A stretch of DNA of 64,000 bases from Nocardia ninae NBRC 108245 (GTDB lineage: Bacteria > Actinomycetota > Actinomycetes > Mycobacteriales > Mycobacteriaceae). The stretch lies in assembly GCF_007990755.1 (NCBI RefSeq), contig NZ_BJXA01000009.1, forward strand, positions 62,001-126,000. The letters are read 5' to 3'. The position numbers and the translations under genes are program-made. This document shows, piece after piece, positions 40,892 to 48,823 of this stretch (positions are counted from its first letter, which is position 1; each line of letters opens with the position of its first letter). The notes beneath the pieces were generated by a model, which had not been told where the DNA came from, made no database searches, and saw only the letters and a program-made list of their open reading frames with translations.

Positions 40892-40972
40892 ATGGCGGTG
40901 TTGCCGCTGGTGTTGATGGCTGCGGCTGGTCTAGCGGCGTTGATTGTGTTGGTGGTCTTGATGTTTCGGTGA
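40892..40972 (+). CDS. tiny membrane protein (26 aa)
   Basis: ATG (or the adjacent GTG at 40889) opens a frame that is a single hydrophobic helix (V-L-P-L-V-L-M-A-A-A-G-L-A-A-L-I-V-L-V). Two very short frames (40823-40876 and 40874-40894) lie between it and the previous gene with overlapping stops and starts. Plausible, without a clear ribosome binding site. Confidence 0.4.
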   Translation: MAVLPLVLMAAAGLAALIVLVVLMFR

Positions 40973-40985
40973 ATGGGCTCTACTC

Positions 40986-41011
40986 GACCGCATCCGATAT
41001 CGGGTGCGGTC
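40986..41011 (+). terminator. 26-bp palindrome after the tiny membrane gene
   Basis: GACCGCATCCGAT pairs with ATCGGGTGCGGTC (13 bp with one G-T). No T tract. Terminator or operator. Confidence 0.5.
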
Positions 41012-41065
41012 TGCGGGGTGCCTATCCCCCTTGTTGGAAGTCCGAATTTGAGAGTGAGGTGTCGG

Positions 41066-41719
41066 ATGAGCGCGAAGGATGAGCGCGGCAAGATCGTTGA
41101 GGTTCTGCGCGACAGAGTCGATGAAGAATCCGCCGAGGTTGTCGAGGACTACGCGTGGGGCAGCCACAAGAATCAGCACGTGAAGATGCGGCACTGGGTC
41201 GAGACAGCAACGTCCGGCCAGTACAAGGGGCAGATGCGCCTTGTGCACCAATCGACGAACCCTCGACGAGACAACACGGTGTGGTTCAAACCGCAGCGGG
41301 GTCAGTACGGCAACTGGTTCATGTTCCTTGTTCGCTACGAGAACGGCCACGTCGATGGTGTCGGCCTCAGTACTTATCTGTCGGGCGAGCGCTGGGTTGA
41401 GTTCTACAACTCGGGGATCTGGGAGTTCCTCACCGAGAAGGAACGCGGGACGATCGCGTACCTGTTGCGTCGGTACAACCACGGCTCACCAAACGTGTGG
41501 GCGGACTGGCATGCGAAGGTCGACGAGGTGCGTACCTTGAGCATTCCCACCCTCGACGAATGGAAAGGGCTGAACGAGGGGCGGTACGTCAACGAATCAG
41601 ACTACGAGCATCTTCGTACCTACCTCGAGATGGGCGGGCCGGACATTCGCACCGCGCAATGGTGGGGCTCGACAGGCAGGGTTGTAGACCTGGACGCAGG
41701 GGCAGAGGTCACCGCGTGA
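41066..41719 (+). CDS. early protein, paralogue of 44095-44763 (217 aa)
   Basis: ATG with GAGGT upstream. Shares with the protein at 44095 the pattern W-(V/I)-E-T-A-x-S-G near residue 40, then a beta domain, G-(I/L)-W-x-(F/L)-L in the middle, and an end with G-G-P-D-(I/L)-R-x-x-x-W-W. Neither has a recognised family. Overlaps the next gene by GTGA. Confidence 0.65.
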   Translation: MSAKDERGKIVEVLRDRVDEESAEVVEDYAWGSHKNQHVKMRHWVETATSGQYKGQMRLVHQSTNPRRDNTVWFKPQRGQYGNWFMFLVRYENGHVDGVGLSTYLSGERWVEFYNSGIWEFLTEKERGTIAYLLRRYNHGSPNVWADWHAKVDEVRTLSIPTLDEWKGLNEGRYVNESDYEHLRTYLEMGGPDIRTAQWWGSTGRVVDLDAGAEVTA

Positions 41720-42042
41720 GCGCATCGCGAAACTTCGAGTGCTGCCCTACCGGCGACGAGCGCCGACGCCGTGCTCATATCAAGAAGATGGGTGCGTATG
41801 CGGCAAAGTTCGCTGCCGAAACTGTTTCGTACACAGACGATCCGCGATGGGAGGAACCGACTGACGAGGCGTTCGCGGAGCACTTCAAGGGCTGCGTCGT
41901 CCCAGCCCCGCTCGTGACGTACACGCATATCCGGGACATCTTCATGACCGAGTACGCCGAGGAGATCGCACTGTGCCGCAGGGAGTTCCACACCGATTGG
42001 AGTGACCGCCGGGCTGATGAATCAGCGGTCGATGAGGAGTAG
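41716..42042 (+). CDS. hypothetical protein (108 aa)
   Basis: GTG overlaps the upstream stop. Basic N-terminus (C-C-P-T-G-D-E-R-R-R-R-A-H-I-K-K), acidic C-terminal end. No family is recognised. Confidence 0.6.
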   Translation: MSASRNFECCPTGDERRRRAHIKKMGAYAAKFAAETVSYTDDPRWEEPTDEAFAEHFKGCVVPAPLVTYTHIRDIFMTEYAEEIALCRREFHTDWSDRRADESAVDEE

Positions 42043-42049
42043 ATAGCTA

Positions 42050-42098
42050 CCACTGAATACCGAAATTAGTTGGGACGCCGTATGTTCGGCGTCCTTTT
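42050..42098 (+). terminator. terminator behind an ACTGAATAC element
   Basis: CCACTGAATAC at 42050-42060 (plus-strand form of the recurrent element), then hairpin GGACGCCG / CGGCGTCC (42073-42094) and TTTT. The GAGAGGTG site of the next gene follows. Confidence 0.75.
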
Positions 42099-42116
42099 GC
42101 ATGAGAGGTGGTTATT

Positions 42117-42797
42117 GTGGATAACGTTGAGGTGCTGGAAGCGGCGAAGCGGTTGTTCGAGGAGTTGCGAGCGGCCGGGGTTGATGCGTCGTTCGATGCA
42201 AATCCGGTCGAGCGCTATTGGGAACCGATCGTCGACGTCAAGACGCCGGGGCACGTTTATCAGATCTGGGCGTTGAGTATCGAGGATTCCTACGATGTCT
42301 ACGAACTCGTGAATGAGCGCCAGGGCTGGGCGGACTCCCCCACGGTCGCTGGCAATGTCGATTCGCGGCACGTGCTGGCACTGTTTCTCGGCTTGCGGGC
42401 TATGCACGAGGCGCAGGCCCGGTCGGAAAGTGAGAACGAGACGCGCTGTGGTGGTGCCGTTATCGAGGCTGGAGTCAAGTACGCCCAGTGGATTACAGCG
42501 ATCCGTACGGGGCGCGAGCGGCCGGGGTGTGCCGAGATGTTTGCCTACTTCGCTGCGAAGGACCTTGCGGTGGCCGAGACATGCCGAGTCAACAATGAGT
42601 CGTTGGCGGAGTCGACGCCGGAGAAGCTTGCCGAGATCGGGATGTCGGCGCAACCGTGGAATCCGCAGGGGCTGACTGTCGATCAACGCCTGTTCATCGA
42701 TGAGCGGGTCACGTCCGAAGCGGTGGAGTACCTGATCCGGATTGCGATGACTGGTCAACCGGGTCCGCAAGCTCCAACCGTAGTGAGCGATCGTTAG
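42117..42797 (+). CDS. hypothetical protein (226 aa)
   Basis: GTG at 42117 with GAGAGGTG six bases upstream; an earlier GTG at 42108 overlaps that site. Mixed alpha/beta start (V-L-E-A-A-K-R-L-F-E-E-L-R-A-A-G-V-D-A), Y-E-L-V-N-E-R in the middle, helical C-terminus. No family is recognised. Confidence 0.6.
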   Translation: MDNVEVLEAAKRLFEELRAAGVDASFDANPVERYWEPIVDVKTPGHVYQIWALSIEDSYDVYELVNERQGWADSPTVAGNVDSRHVLALFLGLRAMHEAQARSESENETRCGGAVIEAGVKYAQWITAIRTGRERPGCAEMFAYFAAKDLAVAETCRVNNESLAESTPEKLAEIGMSAQPWNPQGLTVDQRLFIDERVTSEAVEYLIRIAMTGQPGPQAPTVVSDR

Positions 42798-42809
42798 CGA
42801 GGATTGGGT

Positions 42810-43322
42810 ATGTACGACGTTGGTCCTGAAGAGATGTGGGCTCGGATCGGTGCGCGGTGTGCCAATCGGTTCGATCGCGCGTGGTCGGCGCGCCTGGGTG
42901 CTGAGGGGTGGGCTGATCAGTGTCCGGGTGCCGATTGGTTCGAGGTGGCGGTGCGTCGGTTCGTTGATCTGTGCCATGAGCGAGATGTTGATCCGGCGCT
43001 GTACACCAACGAGGACAACACAGCATGGTTCGAGGTCGCACGCCAGCCGCAGTCCCTGCCGGGCTCCAAGTGGGTGAATGTGTACAGCTTGACTCGCCAC
43101 TACGGCGGGCCGGAGGAGGGCGGCTGGTGGTATGACGAGGGCGAGTTGATGCTGTCGATCCAGGTGACCGACGAGGACGAGGTAGCCAGCACGGTGGAGG
43201 AGCTTGAACAGATCTATCCGAGCACCAAGGCGAGGTACAACTACCACGGCGGCGATGATCACTCGATCTACATTGAGGACAAGCCGGGTGCGGATTGGTC
43301 GAATCATCGACCGTGGGAGTAG
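42810..43322 (+). CDS. hypothetical acidic protein (170 aa)
   Basis: ATG with GAGGA upstream, 13 bases after the previous gene. W-F-E-V-A occurs twice (V-R-R-F and R-Q-P-Q contexts), and the end reads Y-N-Y-H-G-G-D-D-H-S-I-Y-I-E-D. No family is recognised. Confidence 0.6.
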   Translation: MYDVGPEEMWARIGARCANRFDRAWSARLGAEGWADQCPGADWFEVAVRRFVDLCHERDVDPALYTNEDNTAWFEVARQPQSLPGSKWVNVYSLTRHYGGPEEGGWWYDEGELMLSIQVTDEDEVASTVEELEQIYPSTKARYNYHGGDDHSIYIEDKPGADWSNHRPWE

Positions 43323-43328
43323 GGAGTT

Positions 43329-43781
43329 GTGTTGAACGATTGTTGCGGGCCGCTGTGCAGGAAGATCGCGGCCGGTGCCGATGCTCCCGAACGTGGTGAG
43401 GCGTTGCCGACCGAGCAGTGCGGCGACGCCCCGATGGTCGGTGACCTGCTGATATTGGAGTCCGACTTCCGGTGCGTGGATCGGGAAGGGCCGAAGCGCT
43501 TCCACCATTTCGAGGTCGCGACCGCTGCGGCGGTGTCGTCGGTTGGGCAGGTTGAGTCGTTGAGGTTCTTGTGCGCGAAAGCGCCGCATTCCCGCTACTC
43601 ACTGCATGCGAGATTCGGTGTCCTGCACGTGATCTCGCAGGCTCGCATCGATTCCGGCGCGGTGATGAATCTGGCTGACCGGCGACTGTTTCGGGGTCTG
43701 ACGAGGCAGTCACTGGTTCGGCGGCCGTTCGGCTCGTGGGCGGAGTTCTGGAAGGAGGCAGCCCCGTTCCGTCTAGGTTGA
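43329..43781 (+). CDS. hypothetical protein (150 aa)
   Basis: GTG at 43329 or TTG at 43332, after GGGAG. Cys-rich start (N-D-C-C-G-P-L-C-R-K), basic C-terminal half. No family is recognised. Confidence 0.55.
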   Translation: MLNDCCGPLCRKIAAGADAPERGEALPTEQCGDAPMVGDLLILESDFRCVDREGPKRFHHFEVATAAAVSSVGQVESLRFLCAKAPHSRYSLHARFGVLHVISQARIDSGAVMNLADRRLFRGLTRQSLVRRPFGSWAEFWKEAAPFRLG

Positions 43782-43790
43782 GTTCTTCCC

Positions 43791-43847
43791 TTAACTGAAT
43801 ACCGTTGTATTGGACTGACTCCGACGCCTTGGCGTTGGAGTCTTTTT
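43791..43847 (+). terminator. terminator behind an AACTGAATAC element
   Basis: TTAACTGAATA at 43791-43801, then GACTCCGACGCC / GGCGTTGGAGTC (43817-43842) and TTTTT. Followed by CAAGGAG and the next ATG, the same order as at 42050. Confidence 0.8.
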
Positions 43848-43865
43848 GTATTGCAAGGAGTTTCG

Positions 43866-44102
43866 ATGGAGCAAAGGCGAATGAGCACGTTGGTGGCGAA
43901 AGGCAAGGACGGCAATGTCGTCGCGCCTGGTAGCCCGGTTACCGATTTCCGTGGCGAGACAGCCGAATTCAAGTATGCGTCGCGGGCCAACACTGAGGGA
44001 AAGGACGGAAAGGTCGTCGTCAGGATGGTCGATGGTTGGGAGCCCGAGCACTACGCGAGGGTATGGGGGCTCACTGTCGAGCAGGAGGCCCGTCGTGGTT
44101 GA
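43866..44102 (+). CDS. hypothetical protein (78 aa)
   Basis: ATG with AAGGAG upstream. Pattern V-V-A-P-G-S-P-V-T-D-F-R-G-E near residue 20 and D-G-W-E-P-E-H-Y-A-R-V-W-G-L at the end. Overlaps the next gene by 8 bases; its last codons contain that gene's AGGAGG site. Confidence 0.6.
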   Translation: MEQRRMSTLVAKGKDGNVVAPGSPVTDFRGETAEFKYASRANTEGKDGKVVVRMVDGWEPEHYARVWGLTVEQEARRG

Positions 44103-44763
44103 GGTTGTCGGCGGTCGGATCGTCGCGGTGCGCCGGGATGCTCGCGACTGGGAGTCGGCGGTGACTACATCTGGAAACGTCGACCAGACGCCAGCAGGCG
44201 CGTGGACATCGCGGGTGTGGATCGAGACGGCGGAATCTGGCGGGTTCGCTGGCCAGTGCCGCTTCGTCTGCCGGTCGACCGTCGTTCCGCGTGGTGACAC
44301 GGTGGAATGGGGGCCGATATCGCGTGGGGATTGGCAGCCGCCTCGGCTATTCCTGGTGGAGACCGATCAGGGCGTGGTTACGACCCGCAACTATGAGGAC
44401 GGTTTTACCCTGTGCCGATGGCTGGAGGTTCACGCGTCCGGGCTGTGGGCGTTGCTGAACGCGCCCGAGCGGTCTGCATTGGCTGAGGTGGTGGACTACG
44501 GCGCATTGCGGGACCTGAACCTTCGTCTGGCTTTTATGCGGGTGATCGATGCTGTGGAGGCCGCCGAGGTCGGTTCGACCGAGCAGTACCGCCAGCAGAA
44601 TCCGTGGTCAGTCGTCGGCGATCCCGGTCACGAATCTCTGTACTTGCCGGACACCGACAAAAGGATGATGCCGATCGACGGTTACGTCTTCGACCTGGCC
44701 TGCTCCTACATCGAGAACGGTGGGCCAGACCTTCGTAGGGAGGGGTGGTGGCTATCCAGCTGA
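44095..44763 (+). CDS. early protein, paralogue of 41066-41719 (222 aa)
   Basis: GTG with AGGAGG seven bases upstream. W-I-E-T-A-E-S-G-G-F-A-G-Q near residue 43, R-W-L-E-V-H-A-S-G-L-W-A-L-L near 108 and E-N-G-G-P-D-L-R-R-E-G-W-W at the end align with the protein at 41066. The small gene in front of each copy differs, so only this gene was duplicated. Function unknown. Confidence 0.65.
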   Translation: MVEVVGGRIVAVRRDARDWESAVTTSGNVDQTPAGAWTSRVWIETAESGGFAGQCRFVCRSTVVPRGDTVEWGPISRGDWQPPRLFLVETDQGVVTTRNYEDGFTLCRWLEVHASGLWALLNAPERSALAEVVDYGALRDLNLRLAFMRVIDAVEAAEVGSTEQYRQQNPWSVVGDPGHESLYLPDTDKRMMPIDGYVFDLACSYIENGGPDLRREGWWLSS

Positions 44764-44790
44764 TCTAGCCCGAGCGAGGTCAGGAGAGGA

Positions 44791-44852
44791 GTCTCGGCAG
44801 GTTAGCCGCTACCGGTTGTCGGTAGCGAGTGGTTCGATTCCACTGCGAGACG
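44791..44852 (+). tRNA. short tRNA-like RNA
   Basis: Acceptor GTCTCG / CGAGAC, T arm AGTGG-TTCGATT-CCACT, D arm GGC-AGGTTA-GCC, and a 7-bp stem GCTACCG / CGGTAGC with loop GTTGT in the place of the anticodon arm. At 62 bases it is too short for a decoding tRNA, and no CCA is encoded. The D arm matches that of the RNA at 35887 (GGCAGGTT-GCC). Both lie between early genes on the plus strand. Confidence 0.5.
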
Positions 44853-44899
44853 CGACGTGGCCGCCATCGGGGCAGTCACAATGCGGAGAAGGAATCACG

Positions 44900-45232
44900 A
44901 TGGACGAGGTCATCTCGGAGCAGTCCCAGGGCGATGGACTGTCGATCCGTCTGGAGAAAGGCATGTGGCCGCTCCTGTACGCCAACAGCGACGGGCAAGA
45001 CCTGCTCCACGTCGCGGTCTGGTTCAGCAGGGAAGACGACGCGCTGGTCGTGCAGATCGATACGACTGAAGAAGACCCGCGACGGCTGCGGGTGTACGTC
45101 AACGACGGCGCAGTGTTCGACCGGACGGTATTCGACGCCCGCGCCGACCATGGCGACCATCGCGACACGGTCGGCGACTACTACCGCGAGCTGAAGGCAC
45201 GGCTCGAGCCGGTAACGGCAGACGCTGCCTGA
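44900..45232 (+). CDS. hypothetical protein (110 aa)
   Basis: ATG with GAAGGA upstream. Beta-rich acidic centre (L-L-H-V-A-V-W-F-S-R-E-D-D-A-L-V-V-Q-I-D) followed by a C-terminal helix (Y-Y-R-E-L-K-A-R-L). Lies 47 bases after the tRNA-like RNA. No family is recognised. Confidence 0.6.
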   Translation: MDEVISEQSQGDGLSIRLEKGMWPLLYANSDGQDLLHVAVWFSREDDALVVQIDTTEEDPRRLRVYVNDGAVFDRTVFDARADHGDHRDTVGDYYRELKARLEPVTADAA

Positions 45233-45288
45233 TCGGCACTTCGGCGTGACAGGCTGGTGGAAACACAGAGCGAAGGGGTGACGACACA

Positions 45289-45570
45289 GTGGACGACGAG
45301 GATGTAGTGGGGTTCCGACCGTGGCGACACATTGGCGACTTGGGAGAAGCAGACCTGATGCATTACGACTGGGCTCAGATACTGGCGTCCGCCGAAGACC
45401 TCGGTGAGGGGTGGAAGAAGGCGGTCGTGGTCCTCAAGGAGGGGGATTCGGCGCATTCACCGCTCTCATCGAAATGGGACTTTCAGGGTGCGGGCGAAAT
45501 CACGTACAAGATCCATCCCTCGGGAGTCGACGTTTCGGTCGGCAATGGAATAAGGAAGTCTTACAAATGA
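45289..45570 (+). CDS. hypothetical protein (93 aa)
   Basis: GTG with GAAGGGG about 10 bases upstream. W-R-H-I-G-D-L-G and a Gly-rich beta C-terminus. Overlaps the next gene by ATGA. Confidence 0.55.
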   Translation: MDDEDVVGFRPWRHIGDLGEADLMHYDWAQILASAEDLGEGWKKAVVVLKEGDSAHSPLSSKWDFQGAGEITYKIHPSGVDVSVGNGIRKSYK

Positions 45571-45950
45571 CAACACGGAGCGAACTGCGGCAAACGTTCT
45601 ATGAGAACATGCTGTCCGATTCCCCCTCGTCCGTGCGCTATTGGGCGCTGACCGAGTGGGATGAAAAGCCGGGCGAACCAGAGTTTAGCCGTCTGGTCGT
45701 GAAGGAGTTCGGTGACGAAGATGTGAACGGTCCTGCGCTATCGCGTCACGAGGTGACTGTGGACGACATGGCGCGGGGTTGGCAGCTTCTTGTCAAACAT
45801 GAGGCAGATGGCAAGTTCCATCATTGCGGTTCGTCGGATTCCGTGCGCACAGCGGAGAAATCGATCAACGCGGACGCCGCTGACTATGATGCGTGCGTGA
45901 TTGACGCTGTCATTCAATTGGCCATTCTCGGCGAAGTAAGATACGGGTAG
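45567..45950 (+). CDS. hypothetical protein (127 aa)
   Basis: ATG overlaps the upstream stop. Contains Y-W-A-L-T-E-W-D-E-K-P and H-H-C-G-S-S-D-S; C-terminal helix. Translation looks coupled to the previous gene. No family is recognised. Confidence 0.55.
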   Translation: MTTRSELRQTFYENMLSDSPSSVRYWALTEWDEKPGEPEFSRLVVKEFGDEDVNGPALSRHEVTVDDMARGWQLLVKHEADGKFHHCGSSDSVRTAEKSINADAADYDACVIDAVIQLAILGEVRYG

Positions 45951-45954
45951 GACA

Positions 45955-46197
45955 ATGGGTATGGTGGGTGAGTATCTGACGTGGGAGCAGGCGGCGGGCG
46001 AAGTCCCGATCTCGACTGAGTTTGTTGCTGGAGTGGATTTCGATCCGGCCGACTTCGACGAGTGTGAGATTGTCCGAGAAGCGTCTGCCCGGCATGGGCA
46101 GGAGCGGGACTCAGTATTGCTGCGCCAAAACGACGACTTGCGGTCGGAAGTCGCTCAGTTGCGTCAGCAGCTGGCGGATTTGACTGGTACAGAATAG
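45955..46197 (+). CDS. small acidic coiled-coil protein (80 aa)
   Basis: ATG at 45955 (or 45961), with GGTAGGA just upstream. Acidic N-terminal half, then a coiled coil (L-R-Q-N-D-D-L-R-S-E-V-A-Q-L-R-Q-Q-L). No family is recognised. Confidence 0.55.
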   Translation: MGMVGEYLTWEQAAGEVPISTEFVAGVDFDPADFDECEIVREASARHGQERDSVLLRQNDDLRSEVAQLRQQLADLTGTE

Positions 46198-46236
46198 CTC
46201 GATCTAATCGACTTACAGACGAAGAGGTGGAATAGC

Positions 46237-46419
46237 ATGGCACTGCACGACAGGGAAACCCTCGATATCACGCCGGATCGCGATGGAATGCTGAACTACG
46301 CGCGGGCGATACTGAAGCAGGCGGAGCCGGGCAGCCCGGATGTAGATGTCGCCCACAAGATCCTGTCGGAGTACGGCATCGATCCGACAGACTTCGCCCA
46401 GAACCTCAACAAGAAGTAG
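46237..46419 (+). CDS. hypothetical small protein (60 aa)
   Basis: ATG with GAGGT upstream. Helical (N-Y-A-R-A-I-L-K-Q-A, A-H-K-I-L-S-E-Y-G-I), typical of small phage accessory proteins. No family is recognised. Confidence 0.55.
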   Translation: MALHDRETLDITPDRDGMLNYARAILKQAEPGSPDVDVAHKILSEYGIDPTDFAQNLNKK

Positions 46420-46462
46420 TTCACCCACCGGTGACGATCTGGCACTTGAAGTAAGGGATGCA

Positions 46463-46642
46463 GTGGAAGACATCGAGTACTACGAGATGATAGATCGCGT
46501 GTGCGAGGATTTGGCACGGAACGCGAAATACGGATACGACATCAACATCGATTTCTTGAATCGCGGTGGCCTCGAAACTCAACGACGACTGAAGGCCGCC
46601 CGAGATGAGGTAGACACAGAAGCGACAGAGGTGATCGGCTAA
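46463..46642 (+). CDS. hypothetical small protein (59 aa)
   Basis: GTG at 46463 with AAGGG seven bases upstream; sequence in front of it in this frame does not look coding. Acidic and helical (E-D-I-E-Y-Y-E-M-I-D-R-V). Two bases before the next gene. Confidence 0.5.
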   Translation: MEDIEYYEMIDRVCEDLARNAKYGYDINIDFLNRGGLETQRRLKAARDEVDTEATEVIG

Positions 46643-46644
46643 TC

Positions 46645-47076
46645 GTGAGTGATCAACAGAAACCTCCCCCAGGGCGCGTGATGATTCCCGGACTGAACAG
46701 GTCAGTGCCGGATCGCACCGAAACTCCAGCTCAACGCCCGCAGCGGCCTACCATGTCCGAGAAGTACGGCATCCCGTTCGGAACCTATGATGTCAATGGG
46801 CGACGCTTCCGATTCAAGTACGATCCACAGTTGTTTGGCACCAAGGTGCACGAATACGTCAACGGCAAATGGGACTGGCATGTTATGCCCGGCGACGTCT
46901 CGGACGCCGTTGCGACGATCAAGGCGGAAACCATCCCGTCAGAAACGTGTACGGAATGCGGGCGTCCACTCTCCGACCATGAATCCGTCGCGCAGGGCAT
47001 GGGCGAGACTTGTATCGCAAAGAAGGCAGCGGAGCGGGAATGGGCTATGCAAGACGAGCCGAGAGATCGTGGCTGA
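46645..47076 (+). CDS. DUF6011-like zinc-finger protein (143 aa)
   Basis: GTG start. The C-terminal C-T-E-C-G-R-P-L-S-D-H-E-S-V-A-Q-G-M-G-E-T-C is the C-x2-C-G-R-x-L...G-x-G-x-x-C signature of the DUF6011 zinc-binding domain found in many actinobacteriophage early proteins. The middle (Y-D-V-N-G-R-R-F-R-F-K-Y) is a beta domain. Possibly nucleic-acid or protein binding. Confidence 0.7.
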   Translation: MSDQQKPPPGRVMIPGLNRSVPDRTETPAQRPQRPTMSEKYGIPFGTYDVNGRRFRFKYDPQLFGTKVHEYVNGKWDWHVMPGDVSDAVATIKAETIPSETCTECGRPLSDHESVAQGMGETCIAKKAAEREWAMQDEPRDRG

Positions 47077-47170
47077 CTACGATTCTTCGCTGGCTCGTGA
47101 TTCTGTGGTGAAACGATTGAACGATAGATTAGGAGGCGACGATGGGAAGTCGATTCGCTCTACATACTGA
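47069..47170 (+). CDS. possible small protein (33 aa)
   Basis: GTG inside the last codons of the previous gene opens a 33-codon frame (V-A-D-Y-D-S-S-L-A-R-D-S-V-V-K-R-L) that overlaps the next gene by 29 bases. Composition is protein-like, but the overlap on both sides makes it uncertain. Confidence 0.3.
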   Translation: MADYDSSLARDSVVKRLNDRLGGDDGKSIRSTY

Positions 47171-47618
47171 CGAATCCTTTGTGCACGATGACGGTGTGTA
47201 TGTGATCGCGGTCGAGGATGGCGTCAAGGGGTATCAGCGACATGATGGCCCGTGGCCCACTCTTGAGGAAGCGCAGGCTTACGTCGACGCGCAGAATGCG
47301 GACTTGGGCCTGTCACCAGAGCAGGCGCGGGCGATGGTTCAGTCCAGCCACTTCGGCGTTCCTTCAGCTGTCATTCTCGCGGAGCAGAACCCGGCGGGAC
47401 GCGACGGCGAGGTCCGGTGTCGGCACGGCAACGCGATCGGTTCTCAGATCGGGTGCCAGCAATGCCAGGAGCAAGAGCGCGCGAAGCACTTGGCCGAGGT
47501 CGTGGGCATTGAGGTCCCCTGGCTCAGTGACCGAATCCAGGTGCGATGTGTCCTATGTGGTTGTGCGGCTGACGATTCCGGCCACGTGGGCACTCCTATC
47601 TCTGCGATGGCGGGATGA
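47142..47618 (+). CDS. hypothetical protein with Cys-rich C-terminus (158 aa)
   Basis: ATG with AGGAGG five bases upstream. The first half is alpha/beta (Y-V-I-A-V-E-D-G-V-K-G-Y). The second half has C-R-H-G-N-A-I-G...C-Q-Q-C and C-V-L-C-G-C, so two zinc sites are likely. Overlaps the next gene by ATGA. Confidence 0.6.
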   Translation: MGSRFALHTDESFVHDDGVYVIAVEDGVKGYQRHDGPWPTLEEAQAYVDAQNADLGLSPEQARAMVQSSHFGVPSAVILAEQNPAGRDGEVRCRHGNAIGSQIGCQQCQEQERAKHLAEVVGIEVPWLSDRIQVRCVLCGCAADDSGHVGTPISAMAG

Positions 47619-48466
47619 ACGACCTTGTCGGCCGGTTACTGGTCGTTGATTGGGACTACTTCTTCCCGAACCCCGCGATGATGACCGGTCCGGCGGGCGT
47701 GGATGCGTTCAACTACGACTGGGGCCACGTCGAGTCGCCGTTCATGATCAACGACGTTTGGCAGACACGACTGACTCCGTTCGTGGAGCAGAATTTGCCG
47801 TTACCCCGTTGCGAACGATTCGAGGGCTTCTGGTCCCGGTTCGGCCTGTCGCAGTGGGAGGTCGGTTCGATATTCGTGTGTGAGTCGAACATGGAAGCGG
47901 GAGAGATCTTTCCAGCATCGTCGGTCCTCGATGCGTCAGACGACGCGGACGGATGGGCGGAGGTGTGGCTGTTCGACGCTCACCATGACTGCGGTTACCC
48001 CTCGGCCCTGCACCTCCGAGAACGGAGCCAATACGACTGCGGTAGCTGGATGGCCGAACACGCCGAGCGCGGTTCGGAACTCCACGTGCGCTACCCATGG
48101 TGGCGCGCCACCGAAGACGGCTCGACATTCGCCGAAGTCGAGCCAGAGCCGTGGGTGCCGGTTGATCGGCGGTTGGATCAATGGCCCGATGCCGCAGAGG
48201 ACTTGCCGGACAGTTGGGATGCGGTGGTGGTGTGCCGCAGCGGCGCATGGGTGCCATCCTGGAACGACGACCAATTCGATGTCTTCGTCGAATCCGCCGG
48301 GATACGCACTGTGTGGATCGACTCCAACTTCGAAGCAGGGCCACGGAAGCAACCCGACCTTGCGCTGGCTCGGGCCGAATTGGACATCCGAGCAGAGCAG
48401 TATGCAGAGATCGCTGAAGCTAACCGGCGTCTGACCGTCCCGGCTAGTGATCAGGATGCTCGGTGA
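47615..48466 (+). CDS. UPF0489/arginase-fold-like protein (283 aa)
   Basis: ATG overlaps the upstream stop. L-L-V-V-D-W-D-Y-F-F-P near the N-terminus and L-F-D-A-H-H-D-C-G-Y near residue 123 resemble the D-x-D and D-A-H-x-D metal-binding motifs of the ureohydrolase (arginase) fold and UPF0489-type proteins. Further on come V-P-S-W-N-D-D-Q-F and I-D-S-N-F-E. A metal-dependent hydrolase is possible; the substrate is unknown. Confidence 0.6.
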   Translation: MNDLVGRLLVVDWDYFFPNPAMMTGPAGVDAFNYDWGHVESPFMINDVWQTRLTPFVEQNLPLPRCERFEGFWSRFGLSQWEVGSIFVCESNMEAGEIFPASSVLDASDDADGWAEVWLFDAHHDCGYPSALHLRERSQYDCGSWMAEHAERGSELHVRYPWWRATEDGSTFAEVEPEPWVPVDRRLDQWPDAAEDLPDSWDAVVVCRSGAWVPSWNDDQFDVFVESAGIRTVWIDSNFEAGPRKQPDLALARAELDIRAEQYAEIAEANRRLTVPASDQDAR

Positions 48467-48768
48467 GTGCCGGTTTTCCGACCGAGGCAGACGTAGCCGA
48501 TGGCTGGGAGATCAAAGAGTTGCCCGAAGTTGGTCGGGTGCTGGCGAAATGGGCCTATCGCCGATGGATGATCGTCTGGTGGGCCGAGAAGGAAGGGCGT
48601 TTCCAATGGCAGGTGCAGACCGACAAGAAGGCGCTGGACGGCGGGCCGAGTAAGACGGCAGCGGCGGCGAAGTCGGCGGCAGTCGCGCGCGCAAAACCGA
48701 AGCCGAAGCCGAAGCCGCGAGGAAACTTGTCGAGTCTGAAAGAGCGGCTGACGCTAGACGACTACTGA
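48463..48768 (+). CDS. basic-tailed hypothetical protein (101 aa)
   Basis: GTG overlaps the upstream stop (GTGA). Trp-rich middle (W-M-I-V-W-W-A-E-K, F-Q-W-Q-V) and a basic tail with K-P-K-P-K-P-K-P-R. The tail suggests nucleic-acid binding. No family is recognised. Confidence 0.6.
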   Translation: MSAGFPTEADVADGWEIKELPEVGRVLAKWAYRRWMIVWWAEKEGRFQWQVQTDKKALDGGPSKTAAAAKSAAVARAKPKPKPKPRGNLSSLKERLTLDDY

Positions 48769-48823
48769 GTGTTTAGGCGTGGCCGCCAAGGGATCGGCTG
48801 CGTGTTGTTCGAAGGAGGGGAAG

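Noticed and set aside
42066-43589. 507-residue minus-strand frame
   Set aside because: Antisense to a row of plus-strand early genes with good ribosome binding sites; Arg/His-rich shadow composition.
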